Source: Parvibaculum sp039680535 (GTDB taxonomy: Bacteria; Pseudomonadota; Alphaproteobacteria; Parvibaculales; Parvibaculaceae). From it: 64,000 bases of DNA. This document shows positions 16,845 through 25,463 of the stretch, in pieces (position 1 is the stretch's first letter; the number at the start of each line of letters is the position of its first letter). The position numbers and the translations under genes are program-made. The notes under the pieces were generated by a model. The model had not been told where the DNA came from and did not search any database. It was given only the letters and a program-made list of their open reading frames with translations. The stretch covers positions 1 to 64,000 of the forward strand of contig NZ_JBDKSS010000018.1 in NCBI RefSeq assembly GCF_039680535.1. The letters run 5' to 3'.

Positions 16845-16993
16845 CGGCCGGGACGCGCATGGTTAGCGAAGCGTAAACGCCCGCGCTTCAACAAATGTTA
16901 AAGCTCTAACTTTAATCTTCTCCCGTCCGGCGTGGCACACAGGAAGTGGCGCCGCCGTCCGGATGGCCTGTCAGGCCGGATTCGGGGTGGAAG

Positions 16994-18937
16994 ATGGCTC
17001 GTCGCAAGAATGTGCAGCCGGAAAAACAATCGTCGTCCGCATCGCGCGACGGCGCCCCGCCGCATTGCGCGAGCGAAAACTTCTTCCGCGCTCTCATCGA
17101 AAATGCAGGCGATATTCTGACGCTGCTCGATGCGGAAGGCAGCGTCCGCTATCACAGCCCCGCTGTCCGCGAGGTTCTAGGCTTCGATCCGATGCCCATG
17201 ATCGGCATGAGTGTCGTCGAGGCCGTTCATCCGGATGACCGCGAGCGTGTCCGCGAGCGTCTCGACGCCTGCACACGCTCCCCCGACTGGGTGTCGATGG
17301 AAACATTCCGTCTGCCCCATATCGACGGAAGCTGGCGCTGGGTGGAAGCGCGGGCGAAGAACCTGCTTGGCGATCCGAATGTCGGCGCGATCCTCTGCGT
17401 CTCGCGAGATGTGACGGAGGCGCGCCGCCTCGCGCAGCAACTCCACGAAGCGGAACGCCTTGCCCGCTTCGGTCATTGGCGGTGGACGAAGGGCGCCATG
17501 GCGCCCACATGGTCGGAAGGCGTCGCGAAAATCCTCGACCGACCGCTCGATGACCTTCCCACTGGGGGCGACTGGCATCTCGATCTCGTCCATGTCGACG
17601 ACCGCGACAAGCTCCTGTCGAAATTTCTCGATGCGTTCGAGACCAGGGAACCGGTCATTTCCGTGACGCGCTTCCTCGCCGGCGATGGCAGCTATCGGCA
17701 CATCAAGACACAGGCCTATGGCGAACTCGACGCGCATGGAGAAGTGGGCGCGCTGGTGGGCCTCGTGGAAGATGTGACCGAGGAGATCAGGGCTGAAGAA
17801 GCGCTGCGCCAGAGCGAGGCCAAATACCGCCTGCTCGCGGAACGCGCCTCGGACATCATTCATCACATCACGCCGGACGGAAAGCTCGTCTTCATTTCAC
17901 CCTCGGTCGAAGGCATTCTCGGCTACACGCCCGAAGAGATGGCGCAGATCGCGGAGGTCACCCCATATATCCATCCCGACGATCGGCACCGCGTGGCTGC
18001 TTACTACGGTCAGCTTCTCGAAGATGACGGGACGGCGCGCCTCGAATATCGCTTCCGCCACAAATTTGGCCACCATGTCTGGGTGGAAACGACGATGCGT
18101 CCGGTGCGCGACCCGGTCACGCTCGCCATCACCGAGCTGATCGGCACGACACGCGACATGAGCGAGCGCAAGTTGCAGGAGTTCGAGCTGCTGGAGGCGC
18201 GGGAACGCGCGGAGGCCGCGAGCCGCACCAAGTCGCGCTTTCTCGCCAATATGAGTCACGAGCTTCGCACACCGCTCAACGCCATCATCGGCTTCTCGGA
18301 AATGCTGAAGCTGGAGATGTTCGGCAAGCTCGGCCATCCGCGCTATGTGGAATACGCGCATCTCATAAACGAGAGCGGCGGCCTTCTCCTCGACCTCATC
18401 AGCGACATTCTCGACATGTCGAAGATCGAGGCGGGGAAATACGATCTCCATTACGAGCGCACCGACATTGCGACCGTTGTGAGTTCCACTGTCAGCCTCG
18501 TCCGTCCCCGCGCCGATGAGGGCGGTCTTGCGCTTGAGGCCTGCATACCGGCCAATATTTCAGCCATCCCGCTTGTCGCCGACACGCGCGCGCTGAAGCA
18601 GATTCTTCTTAATCTTCTCTCGAACGCGATCAAGTTCACGCCGAGGGGCGGTCACATTCAGGCCGGCGTGAGCGCGATCGAGGGCGGTGTGCGCTTCAAT
18701 GTGACCGACACAGGTCTTGGCATCGCGAAGGAAGATCTGCCGCGTCTCGCGCGACCCTTCGAACAGGCCTCGCTGGACGCCGATCTCTCGAAACAGGGGA
18801 CAGGCCTCGGCCTCGCGCTGGTCCGCTCACTGGCGGAACTGCACGGCGGCACGTTCAGCATCGAAAGCGAATTGGGCCGCGGCACGAGCGTCAATGTCGA
18901 TCTGCCGCTCATGCCGGCAATGGTGGCCGCTCAATAG
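16994..18937 (+). CDS. PAS-domain sensor histidine kinase, orphan
   Basis: The 647-aa protein appears cytoplasmic, with no membrane helix. It has three PAS segments (roughly residues 29-150, 150-270 and 275-390, each with a DDR-type end such as VHPDDRERV and IHPDDRHRV). A HisKA domain follows with phospho-acceptor His422 in SHELRTPLNAIIGFSEM. The ATPase domain has NLLSNAIKF, DTGLGIAKED and GTGLGLALVRSLAELHGG. There is no receiver domain or adjacent response regulator. ATG 16994 is preceded by a GGTGGAAG ribosome site. Confidence 0.92.
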   Translation: MARRKNVQPEKQSSSASRDGAPPHCASENFFRALIENAGDILTLLDAEGSVRYHSPAVREVLGFDPMPMIGMSVVEAVHPDDRERVRERLDACTRSPDWVSMETFRLPHIDGSWRWVEARAKNLLGDPNVGAILCVSRDVTEARRLAQQLHEAERLARFGHWRWTKGAMAPTWSEGVAKILDRPLDDLPTGGDWHLDLVHVDDRDKLLSKFLDAFETREPVISVTRFLAGDGSYRHIKTQAYGELDAHGEVGALVGLVEDVTEEIRAEEALRQSEAKYRLLAERASDIIHHITPDGKLVFISPSVEGILGYTPEEMAQIAEVTPYIHPDDRHRVAAYYGQLLEDDGTARLEYRFRHKFGHHVWVETTMRPVRDPVTLAITELIGTTRDMSERKLQEFELLEARERAEAASRTKSRFLANMSHELRTPLNAIIGFSEMLKLEMFGKLGHPRYVEYAHLINESGGLLLDLISDILDMSKIEAGKYDLHYERTDIATVVSSTVSLVRPRADEGGLALEACIPANISAIPLVADTRALKQILLNLLSNAIKFTPRGGHIQAGVSAIEGGVRFNVTDTGLGIAKEDLPRLARPFEQASLDADLSKQGTGLGLALVRSLAELHGGTFSIESELGRGTSVNVDLPLMPAMVAAQ

Positions 18938-18943
18938 AAGCGT

Positions 18944-19594
18944 TCAGCGCCCCATGGCCTTGCGAAGCGCCACGTCCAGCTCCGTCAGAACGCGGGCGAC
19001 ATGGGGATCTTTCTTTAGTCCCTCGTAGTAGCTCCGCAGCGTCGGCGCAATCGCGAACACATCGGCAATGCCGAACATCGGCCCGACCTCGACATAGAGG
19101 AAGAGCATCGGCGCCAGAGTGCAATCCGCGAGCGAGAGCTTGCCGCCGACCGCGTAGGGCGCGCCGTCGAGATAGAAGGAAAGCCAGCCGATGCCCTTGC
19201 GGAGTTCCGTCAGCATGCGGTCGACCAGGGCCTGATCGCGGCCCTTGGGATTGATCTGCCCGAAAAGATTGTTCATCGGCTCCATGACATAGAGGTCGCC
19301 GATGCGTGACAGGAGCCTCACCCGGGCGGCTTCCAGCGGGTCTGTGGGCCGGAGCGAAGGCCCGCGCCCCAGATCTTCGAGAAATTCGCAGATCACTTCC
19401 GATTCAGGCAGCGCCTCGCCGTCGAACACCAGCGTCGGCACCTTGTGCATCGGATTGAGCCGCTCGACCTCGGCCTCGAGTTCCGGCGTACTGAACCCGT
19501 CGACGATCTCGACATCGAGGCCCTTCGCATAGATCGCGAGGCGAACACGCGCCGAGAACGGCGACAGCTGGGCGTTGTAGAGTTTCATGCTCAT
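18944..19594 (-). CDS. Glutathione S-transferase family protein
   Basis: The 216-aa product has a thioredoxin-like N-terminal domain, with MKLYNAQLSPFSARVRLAIYAKG carrying the catalytic Ser/Cys-position SPFSARVR and the cis-Pro segment HKVPTLVFDGEALPESEVICEFL. The helical C-terminal domain includes LSLADCTLAPMLF. ATG 19594 has GAGGGA upstream. It is adjacent to and co-directional with the ACAD11-like dehydrogenase, so a role in detoxifying lipid-derived electrophiles is possible but not shown. Confidence 0.9.
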   Translation of the reverse strand: MSMKLYNAQLSPFSARVRLAIYAKGLDVEIVDGFSTPELEAEVERLNPMHKVPTLVFDGEALPESEVICEFLEDLGRGPSLRPTDPLEAARVRLLSRIGDLYVMEPMNNLFGQINPKGRDQALVDRMLTELRKGIGWLSFYLDGAPYAVGGKLSLADCTLAPMLFLYVEVGPMFGIADVFAIAPTLRSYYEGLKKDPHVARVLTELDVALRKAMGR

Positions 19595-19665
19595 GGAAAC
19601 TTCCCTCGGCACCAAAACGGCCGATCCCTTGTCTGGACCGGCCGTTCAGTTTCTTCATGCCTGCC

Positions 19666-20904
19666 TTACTCGGCAGCGGCGCGTACCTTGTTCGAGTATT
19701 TCTTGAACTCGAGCTTGGCGATGGTGCGGGCGTGGACTTCGTCCGGACCGTCGGCCAGACGCAGCGTGCGCATGCCCGAATACATCCTGGCGAGGCCGAA
19801 ATCGGTGGTCACACCGCCGCCGCCATGCGCCTGGATCGCATCATCGATGATCTGGAGCGCGACATTCGGCGCCGCAACCTTGATCATCGCGATCTCGGCG
19901 CGGGCAACCTTGTTGCCCACCGTGTCCATCATGTAGGCGGCCTTCAGCGTGAGCAGACGCGCCATCTCGATGTCGATACGGGCGCGGGCCACACGCTCTT
20001 CCCACACGGAATGCTCGGCAATCTTCTTGCCGAAGGCTTCGCGCGTGAGCAGACGCTTCACCATGAGTTCAAGCGCGCGCTCGGCGACGCCGATGGTGCG
20101 CATGCAGTGATGGATGCGGCCAGGTCCAAGGCGGCCCTGGCTGATCTCGAAACCGCGGCCTTCGCCGAGAAGCAGGTTCTCGGCCGGAACGCGGACATTT
20201 TCGAGAATGACTTCGGCGTGACCATGCGGCGCATCGTCATAGCCGAACACCGGCAGCATACGGACGACCTTCACGCCCGGCGCGTCGAGCGGCACGAGGA
20301 TCTGCGACTGCTGGCGATAGGTGTCGGCCTTCGGATCGGTCTTGCCCATGACGACCGAAATCTTGCAGCGCGGATCGCCGACGCCCGACGACCACCACTT
20401 GCGGCCGTTGATGACGTATTCGTTGCCGTCACGCTCGATGCGCGTCGAGACATTGGTGGCGTCCGACGAAGCGACATCCGGCTCGGTCATGAGATAGGCC
20501 GAGCGCATTTCGCCGTTGAGCAGCGGCACAAGATATTCCTTCTTGTGACGCTCGGAACCGTAACGCTCCAGCACTTCCATGTTGCCGGTGTCGGGCGCGG
20601 AGCAGTTGAACACTTCCGAGGCCCAGCCGACGCGGCCCATGATCTCGCAGAGCGGCGCATATTCCATGTTGGTCAGGCCGCCGCCGAGTTCGGACTCGGG
20701 CAGGAAGAGGTTCCACAGGCCTTCCTTCTTGGCGAGCGGCTTCAGATCCTCAAGGATCTGCGGCACCTGCCAGGGATTGCCTTGGGCGCGGAACGCGGCC
20801 ATCTGCGCGTCATAGGTCTTTTCGTTCGGATAGATATGCTCGTCCATGAAGCGGTTCAGGCGAGCCATCAGCTCCTTCGTCTTGTCGGAATATTCGAAGT
20901 CCAT
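19666..20904 (-). CDS. Acyl-CoA dehydrogenase, ACAD11-like
   Basis: This 412-aa flavoprotein closely resembles the dehydrogenase domain of ACAD10/11: FNCSAPDTGNMEVLERYGSE, MTEPDVASSDATN, VINGRKWWSSGVGDPRCKI, GRLGPGRIHHCMRTIG and RLADGPDEVHARTIAK. In the ACAD10/11 route such a domain acts on 4-phosphoryloxyacyl-CoA formed by an APH-type kinase; kinase homologues are at 15768 and 48859. Start ATG 20904 follows GGAGACGAT. The frame extends upstream without family-like sequence. Confidence 0.95.
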   Translation of the reverse strand: MDFEYSDKTKELMARLNRFMDEHIYPNEKTYDAQMAAFRAQGNPWQVPQILEDLKPLAKKEGLWNLFLPESELGGGLTNMEYAPLCEIMGRVGWASEVFNCSAPDTGNMEVLERYGSERHKKEYLVPLLNGEMRSAYLMTEPDVASSDATNVSTRIERDGNEYVINGRKWWSSGVGDPRCKISVVMGKTDPKADTYRQQSQILVPLDAPGVKVVRMLPVFGYDDAPHGHAEVILENVRVPAENLLLGEGRGFEISQGRLGPGRIHHCMRTIGVAERALELMVKRLLTREAFGKKIAEHSVWEERVARARIDIEMARLLTLKAAYMMDTVGNKVARAEIAMIKVAAPNVALQIIDDAIQAHGGGGVTTDFGLARMYSGMRTLRLADGPDEVHARTIAKLEFKKYSNKVRAAAE

Positions 20905-21057
20905 ATCGTCTCCCTCGAAGTTTGGTTTGAGCGAGGCGGCCTCGCGGCCTCCCCGCTCCAATAGCGAGTGGCAGGGACTGTAGCGGGTTGATCTCCGCAA
21001 ATCACGAGTCAAATCGCGCCGCGGCGGAAAGAGGCAACCGGAAATGAGTCCGGCTCT

Positions 21058-21525
21058 TCAGTTTCGCCGCAGTGCAAAAAAATCGCGAAGCATGTCTGCG
21101 GCGCGGCGTTCGCCGATACCCCCGTAGACGTCGGGACGATGATGGCAGGTCGATTGCGCGAAAATGCGCGGACCATGCTCGACGCCGCCGCCCTTTTCGT
21201 CCGGGGCGGCAAAATACACGCGCCTCAACCGCGCAAACGAGATCGCCGTCGCACACATGGGGCAGGGTTCGAGGGTCACATAGATATCGCAACCCGTCAG
21301 ACGTTCTGACCCAAATCGGGCGCAGGCCTCGCGTATCGCCAGAAGCTCGGCGTGAGCGGTCGGGTCCCTGAGTTCGAGCGTGCGGTTCCCCGCCGCTGCG
21401 ATGAGCGTGCCAGCCCCATCGACGATCACAGCGCCGATGGGCACTTCGCCCCGCAACCCGGCGGCCTCCGCCTCCGCAAAGGCAAGGTCCATGAAGGTCG
21501 GGGCGGGTTTCGGCGCTTCGGTCAT
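21058..21525 (-). CDS. tadA: tRNA-specific adenosine deaminase TadA
   Basis: TadA deaminates A34 to inosine in tRNA-Arg(ACG). The 155-aa protein contains the zinc motifs HAELLAIREAC and PCPMCATAISFAR, with the catalytic Glu in HAE, and VPIGAVIVD at the front of the fold. I start at ATG 21525 (MTEAPKPAPT). A start at 21606 would overlap the divergent rluB start and adds non-family sequence. Confidence 0.95.
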   Translation of the reverse strand: MTEAPKPAPTFMDLAFAEAEAAGLRGEVPIGAVIVDGAGTLIAAAGNRTLELRDPTAHAELLAIREACARFGSERLTGCDIYVTLEPCPMCATAISFARLRRVYFAAPDEKGGGVEHGPRIFAQSTCHHRPDVYGGIGERRAADMLRDFFALRRN

Positions 21526-21604
21526 GGGCGGGACCGTGCCCGCGGGGCCGAACCTCGTCAAGACGCGGCTTCCGGCCCGCGCGTGCGCCTGATAAAGAAG
21601 GGCC

Positions 21605-22855
21605 ATGAACGCCCCCAGAACCGCCAGACCGGGCCAGCCCCGGCCCGATCAGAGCAAACACAAGCCCGCCCCCTCCACCGCCGAGGCGCGGCAGGGCGAG
21701 CGCATCGCCAAGGTCATCGCCCGCGCAGGCATCTGCTCGCGCCGCGACGCAGAGCGCCTGATCGAGGAGGGCAAGGTCTCGGTCAACGGCAAGGTGCTGT
21801 CGTCGCCCGCCTTCAATGTCACGCCGCGCGACCGGGTGACGGTCGATGGCCAGGTTCTGCCCCAGTTCGAACCGACCAGGCTCTGGCGCTATCACAAGCC
21901 CGCCGGCCTCGTGACCACCGCGAAGGACCCGGAAGGCCGCCCGACCGTCTTCGAGCACCTGCCGCCCGACATGCCGCGCGTCGTCTCGGTCGGCCGCCTC
22001 GACATCAATACGGAAGGCCTCCTCCTTCTCACCAATGACGGCGAGCTTGCCCGCCTGCTCGAACTGCCCGCCACCGGCTGGACGCGGCGCTACCGCGTGC
22101 GCGCCTGGGGCGACATTACGCAGGAAGCGCTCGACAAGCTGAAGGACGGCATCGAGGTCGAGGGCGTGCGCTACGGCCCCGTCGAAGCCTCGCTCGACAA
22201 GGTGCAGGGCTCGAATGTCTGGCTCACCGTCGGCCTCAAGGAAGGCAAGAATCGTGAAGTGAAGCGCGTGCTCGGCGCGCTCGGCCTCACCGTCAACCGG
22301 CTGATCCGTCTTTCCTTCGGTCCCTTCCAGATCGGCGACCTTCTGGAAGGCGAGGTCAAGCAGGTGCCGAACCGTGTACTGATGGATCAGCTCGGCGCGC
22401 ATGGCGAAGCCTTCAAGGCGAAGATCGACCTCGCCGAAGATGTGACGTTCAGCCCCACCAGAAAGCCTGCCGGCAAGGCGCCCGCGAAAAAGCCCGGCGC
22501 CCCGGCAGGTGCCAAACCCGGCGCCAAGCCCGGCAAGTCGCCGGTCGCGCGCGACAAAAAGCAGGACCGGACCTTCGGCAGCAAGCCGGACCGCGCAGGC
22601 GGCAGAAGGCAGGAGCGCGAGCGCGGCCCCAGCACAGACAGTTTCTACACACCCAGGAAAGCGGAGGGCGGAAAGCCCGGCGGCCCGAAGCAGAAGACGC
22701 GGGCCGATCTGCGCAAGGCTGGGGGCAAGCCCGCCACAGGCAAGACTTTCGCCGCAAAGCCTGCGGGCGGTAAAGCCTTCGCGGGCAAGCCCGGGGCAGG
22801 AAAACCGGCGGGCGGCGGCAGGCCCTCTCGCGGCAAACCCAATGGCAAGAGATGA
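21605..22855 (+). CDS. rluB: 23S rRNA pseudouridine synthase (RluB/RsuA family) with long basic tail
   Basis: The 416-aa protein has an S4 domain (RIAKVIARAGICSRRDAERL) and an RsuA/RluB catalytic domain with the active-site Asp in VGRLDINTEGLLLLTNDG and the KPAGLVTT motif. Residues from about 285 to the end form a low-complexity Lys/Gly/Pro/Ala tail with KPAG- and GKPG-type repeats, likely disordered and RNA-binding. The stop overlaps the rsmD start (ATGA), giving a two-gene rRNA modification unit. Confidence 0.93.
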   Translation: MNAPRTARPGQPRPDQSKHKPAPSTAEARQGERIAKVIARAGICSRRDAERLIEEGKVSVNGKVLSSPAFNVTPRDRVTVDGQVLPQFEPTRLWRYHKPAGLVTTAKDPEGRPTVFEHLPPDMPRVVSVGRLDINTEGLLLLTNDGELARLLELPATGWTRRYRVRAWGDITQEALDKLKDGIEVEGVRYGPVEASLDKVQGSNVWLTVGLKEGKNREVKRVLGALGLTVNRLIRLSFGPFQIGDLLEGEVKQVPNRVLMDQLGAHGEAFKAKIDLAEDVTFSPTRKPAGKAPAKKPGAPAGAKPGAKPGKSPVARDKKQDRTFGSKPDRAGGRRQERERGPSTDSFYTPRKAEGGKPGGPKQKTRADLRKAGGKPATGKTFAAKPAGGKAFAGKPGAGKPAGGGRPSRGKPNGKR

Positions 22856-23418
22856 GAATAGTCGGCGGAACCCATAAGGGCCGCGCCATCATGGCGCCGC
22901 CCGGCCACAATGTGCGCCCCACCAGCGACCGCATCCGCGAGGCGCTGTTCAACATCCTGGCCCATGCTGATTTCGAGGGCTTCGACCTCGAAGGCGCGCG
23001 CGTGCTCGACCTTTTCGCCGGAACCGGCGCGCTCGGCCTCGAGGCGATTTCGCGCGGCGCCGTCTTCTCGCTCTTTGTGGAAGAAGACGCCGATGCGCGG
23101 GGCGCGATCCGCGAGAACATGGAAGCGCTCGGCCTCACCGGCCATGCGAAGATCTACAAGCGCGACGCGACCACGCTCGGCCCCAGGCCCGGCAGCGTCG
23201 GCCCCGCCTTCTCGCTGCTCTTCGCCGATCCTCCCTATGGCAAGGGCCTCGCCGAACTGGCGCTCATCTCCGCGAAGAATGGCGGCTGGCTCGAACCCAC
23301 CGCGCTTTGCGTCGTCGAGGAAGCCGCAAGCTCGCGCTTCGCCGCGCCCGAAGGCTTCGAGGAAATCGACCGCCGCCAATATGGCATCACCGAAATCGTG
23401 TTTCTGAAACAGGCGTGA
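22852..23418 (+). CDS. rsmD: 16S rRNA m2G966 methyltransferase RsmD
   Basis: The 188-aa Rossmann methyltransferase modifies G966 of 16S rRNA. Signatures are MRIVGGTHKGRAI at the start, RPTSDRIREALFNIL, the SAM site VLDLFAGTGALGLEA and the catalytic motif FADPPYGKGL. Its ATG overlaps the rluB stop, so it is translationally coupled. Confidence 0.97.
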   Translation: MRIVGGTHKGRAIMAPPGHNVRPTSDRIREALFNILAHADFEGFDLEGARVLDLFAGTGALGLEAISRGAVFSLFVEEDADARGAIRENMEALGLTGHAKIYKRDATTLGPRPGSVGPAFSLLFADPPYGKGLAELALISAKNGGWLEPTALCVVEEAASSRFAAPEGFEEIDRRQYGITEIVFLKQA

Positions 23419-23425
23419 GACGAGC

Positions 23426-24304
23426 GTGACAACCGGCAGATCCGTACCCCTCATTCCCGGTTTCTCCGCCATCGCCGATCGCTACGACGCGCTGCTCTGC
23501 GACGTCTGGGGCGTGCTGCATAATGGCCGCGAGGCCTATCCCGGCGTCGCCGAGGCGCTCTTGAAGTTTCGCGCCAAGGGCGGCCATGTGCTGCTCCTGT
23601 CGAACGCGCCGCGCCCTTCGACGGAGCTTCCTGCGATGCTTCAACGTCTGGGCATTCCGTCGGACGCCTATGACGGCATCCTCACTTCGGGCGATGCAAC
23701 GCGCGAGGCGCTTGCGAACCACACCTATGGCCGCGCCTGCTATCACATCGGCCCGGAGCGCGACCTGCCGCTTTTCGACGGCACGAATGTCTCGCTCGTC
23801 GATGAAGAACATGCGGACTTCATCCTCGTCACCGGACCCTTCAACGACGAGGTCGAGGGGCCGGAGGACTATCGCGAGCAATTCACCCGCCTCGTCGCGC
23901 GCGGCCTTCCGCTCATCTGCGCCAATCCCGACATCGTGGTGGAGCGCGGCCCCCGCCACATCTATTGCGCGGGCGCGCTGGCGCGGCTCTATGAGGAAAT
24001 GGGCGGCTCGGCCACCTATTTCGGCAAGCCCCACGGTCCGGTCTATGGCATCGCGCGGCACAGGCTGATGGAGATTTCGGGCCGCCCCATCCCCGACGCC
24101 CATATTCTCGCCGTCGGCGACGGCCTGCCCACCGACATGAAGGGCGCCAGGGGCCAGGGCATCGACGCCTTGTTCATTACCGGCGGCATCGCCGCAGCGG
24201 CCTGCGGCCCCGACCCCGAGCATCCGCAGGCGGAACTGGTGGCAAAGGTCTGCGCCGGAGCTGGCGTGCAGCCCGTGGCCGCCATGCCCCGCCTGATCTG
24301 GTAG
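23426..24304 (+). CDS. HAD superfamily class IIA hydrolase (TIGR01459 type)
   Basis: The 292-aa protein starts at GTG 23426, 7 nt after rsmD. HAD motifs are visible: LLCDVWGVLHNG (motif I, nucleophile Asp), LLSNAPRPS (motif II) and VGDGLPTDMKGA (motif IV), with a class IIA cap between. This alphaproteobacterial group is of unknown substrate. Its place between rsmD and ribF, on the same strand, suggests one transcription unit, possibly with an internal promoter in the gap after it. Confidence 0.9.
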   Translation: MTTGRSVPLIPGFSAIADRYDALLCDVWGVLHNGREAYPGVAEALLKFRAKGGHVLLLSNAPRPSTELPAMLQRLGIPSDAYDGILTSGDATREALANHTYGRACYHIGPERDLPLFDGTNVSLVDEEHADFILVTGPFNDEVEGPEDYREQFTRLVARGLPLICANPDIVVERGPRHIYCAGALARLYEEMGGSATYFGKPHGPVYGIARHRLMEISGRPIPDAHILAVGDGLPTDMKGARGQGIDALFITGGIAAAACGPDPEHPQAELVAKVCAGAGVQPVAAMPRLIW

Positions 24305-24423
24305 GACATTTGCGCGCCCAAATCACCGCAGATAGCCCCTTGAATTAACGTTCATCCCTTGTGATTTCGCACCTGCACGCGATAGAGTGCGCGCCGCAAC
24401 CCCTGACCCCAAGCGAGTCCGCG

Positions 24424-24510
24424 ATGACCGTCACCGTCGGCTGCAGCATTGAAGTTCTGAACAGGCGCATGGAGAACCCTCTCCCCGCGCTGCGGAGCGT
24501 TGCGGCCTGA
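24424..24510 (+). CDS. Possible 28-codon leader peptide before ribF
   Basis: A short frame ATG 24424 to TGA 24510 ends so that its stop overlaps the ribF start (TGATG). It encodes a 28-residue peptide beginning MTVTVGCSIEVLN. There is no strong ribosome site, so translation is uncertain; if translated it would couple ribF expression. I see no FMN riboswitch in the 205-bp gap. Confidence 0.3.
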   Translation: MTVTVGCSIEVLNRRMENPLPALRSVAA

Positions 24511-25463
24511 TGCACATCATCCGCCAATATGCCGACGTGCCGGCAGCGCTTCAGGGCGGCGTTTTCGCGCTCGGCAATTTCGACGGCGTGCATCTCGGCC
24601 ACCAGCGCGTCATCGGCGAGGCGGCCCGCGTTGCCCATGATCTTGGCGTTCCCCTCGGCGTGCTGGTCTTCGAGCCTCATCCGAAGCAGTTCTTCTTTCC
24701 CGACGAGCCCTTCTTTCGCCTGACGCCCTTCCGCGCCAAGGCGCGGCTGCTTGAAGCGCTCGGCGTCGACATTCTCGCCGCACTCCCCTTCGACGCCGAA
24801 ATGTCGAAAAAACTCGCGCCGGAATTCGTCATGGACGTTCTGGTGAACGGGCTCCGCGCCGTGCATGTCGTCGCCGGTTACGATTTCCGTTTCGGCAAGG
24901 CCCGCGCGGGCGACGCCAGCGTGCTCTCCTATATGGGCGAGATGGAAGGCTTCGGCGTTTCCATCGTCCCGGAAGCAACGATGGACGGACATACGATTTC
25001 CTCGACGCGCATTCGCGACCTTCTCGGCAAGGGCGATCCGAAGGGCGCGGCGCGTCTGCTCGGTCACTGGTGGACGGTCGAAACCCATGTGCGCAGCGGC
25101 GACCAGCGCGGACGCACCATCGGCTTCCCGACCGCCAATCTCGCGCTCGAAGATCACGTGCAGCCCGCTTTCGGCGTCTATGCCGTCCGCATCGAGTTCG
25201 AGGACGGCCCGCACAAGGGCGTCCATGACGGCGTCGCCAATCTCGGCAGGCGCCCGACCTTCGACAAGGAGGACGTGCTCCTTGAGGTCCATATCTTCGA
25301 TTTCGCAGGCGATGTTTACGGCCATCACGCCGCCGTCTCCTTCATCGACTTCCTGCGCCCCGAGCAGAAATTCTCAGGCCTCGACGCGCTGAAGGCGCAG
25401 ATCGCGAAGGACAGCGACAAGGCGCGCGAAATTCTCGCGGCGACGCCCGCCCGCTTCGCATGA
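24510..25463 (+). CDS. ribF: Bifunctional riboflavin kinase / FAD synthetase
   Basis: RibF converts riboflavin to FMN and FAD. The 317-aa product has the N-terminal FAD synthetase domain (GNFDGVHLGHQRVIGEA, and the ISSTRIRDLL motif), then the riboflavin kinase domain starting near GRTIGFPTANL with VYAVRIEF and NLGRRPTF. Length is standard. The stop overlaps the start of the next methyltransferase gene by 4 bp (25460-25463), so the two are coupled. Confidence 0.97.
   Translation: MHIIRQYADVPAALQGGVFALGNFDGVHLGHQRVIGEAARVAHDLGVPLGVLVFEPHPKQFFFPDEPFFRLTPFRAKARLLEALGVDILAALPFDAEMSKKLAPEFVMDVLVNGLRAVHVVAGYDFRFGKARAGDASVLSYMGEMEGFGVSIVPEATMDGHTISSTRIRDLLGKGDPKGAARLLGHWWTVETHVRSGDQRGRTIGFPTANLALEDHVQPAFGVYAVRIEFEDGPHKGVHDGVANLGRRPTFDKEDVLLEVHIFDFAGDVYGHHAAVSFIDFLRPEQKFSGLDALKAQIAKDSDKAREILAATPARFA

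Noticed and set aside
21002..22402. Minus-strand frame of 466 codons over tadA and rluB
   Set aside because: It conflicts with two recognised genes and lacks any family signature.
24305..24509. FMN riboswitch before ribF
   Set aside because: The conserved FMN-element blocks (for example AGGGU and GAUUCAGU-like segments) are not seen in the gap.
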